Shown here: positions 63,919 to 64,000 of the stretch, in pieces
Layout of the letters: each line of letters starts with the position of its first letter
How positions within the stretch are numbered: position 1 is the stretch's first letter
Assembly: GCF_000526775.1 (NCBI RefSeq)
Contig: NZ_JAGS01000001.1
Span: 1,550,001-1,614,000, forward strand
Source: Ruminococcus albus AD2013
GTDB taxonomy: Bacteria > Bacillota > Clostridia > Oscillospirales > Ruminococcaceae
Direction: 5' to 3'
Length of the DNA: 64,000 nt
Notes under the pieces: model-generated
Databases searched by the model: none
What the model saw: the letters and a program-made list of their open reading frames with translations, nothing else
What the model was told of the DNA's origin: nothing
Translations under genes and position numbers: made by a program

Positions 63919-64000
63919 TGGGGTTCATTATTGTGTTTGTATGATATTCTCTTACTCGCATCCCTATTCCGATATCATATTATACTGAAGCTTTGAGTTC

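Overview
The window looks like the chromosome of a fibre-degrading rumen or gut Ruminococcus, most likely Ruminococcus albus or a close relative. The evidence is a GH48 cellulase and a GH11-GH10 xylanase that end in nearly identical C-terminal modules of the CBM37 type (a family described from R. albus), a dockerin-bearing esterase, moderate GC content, consensus sigma-A promoters (TTGACA, 17 bp, TATAAT) and a Clostridia-type rRNA operon. No database was searched; names rest on motifs and remembered family signatures.

Layout. 1-7 kb: end of a cell-surface protein, a sugar-type solute-binding lipoprotein, an AraC regulator with a large inverted repeat upstream, a GH16 beta-glucanase lipoprotein, a PARG-like macrodomain protein and a FIST-GGDEF diguanylate cyclase. 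7-14.5 kb: a possible papain-fold protein, an FprA flavodiiron protein, a secreted propeller-like protein, a MacB-like ABC exporter and a HAD phosphatase. 14.5-19.5 kb: a response regulator/ABC/histidine kinase operon of the antimicrobial-peptide-resistance type, then a second GGDEF protein. 19.5-21.7 kb: an IS200/IS605 element with intact tnpB, decayed tnpA and a likely omega RNA, followed by a dense run of six hairpins.

21.8-36.5 kb is the polysaccharide region: the GH11-CBM22-GH10-CBM37 xylanase, a Gld-like ABC operon, the GH48-CBM37 cellulase, a cassette of four small unknown genes, and a dockerin-CBM22-SGNH esterase. 37-44 kb holds a lipoprotein and the complete rRNA operon (16S, tRNA-Ala, tRNA-Ile, 23S, 5S, tRNA-Asn) on the minus strand, driven by four tandem perfect promoters.

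44-64 kb: metallophosphatase, DUF1846 protein, an ABCG-like transporter coupled to adenosine deaminase, an alpha/beta hydrolase, a phosphonate operon with a three-domain PEP mutase and phosphonopyruvate decarboxylase, a cation diffusion facilitator, a 49-residue membrane protein, a radical SAM protein with an OhrR-like MarR regulator, a cation/proton antiporter behind a probable fluoride riboswitch, an EF-G-like GTPase, an IS66 remnant and a frameshifted DUF4143 ATPase.

The most notable items are the fluoride-riboswitch antiporter with a duplicated C-terminal scrap behind it, the phosphonate operon that lacks an adjacent transaminase, the TnpB element with an atypical zinc-finger region, the hairpin array beside it, the small-gene cassette whose ribosome site lies inside a terminator, and the quadruple rRNA promoter.
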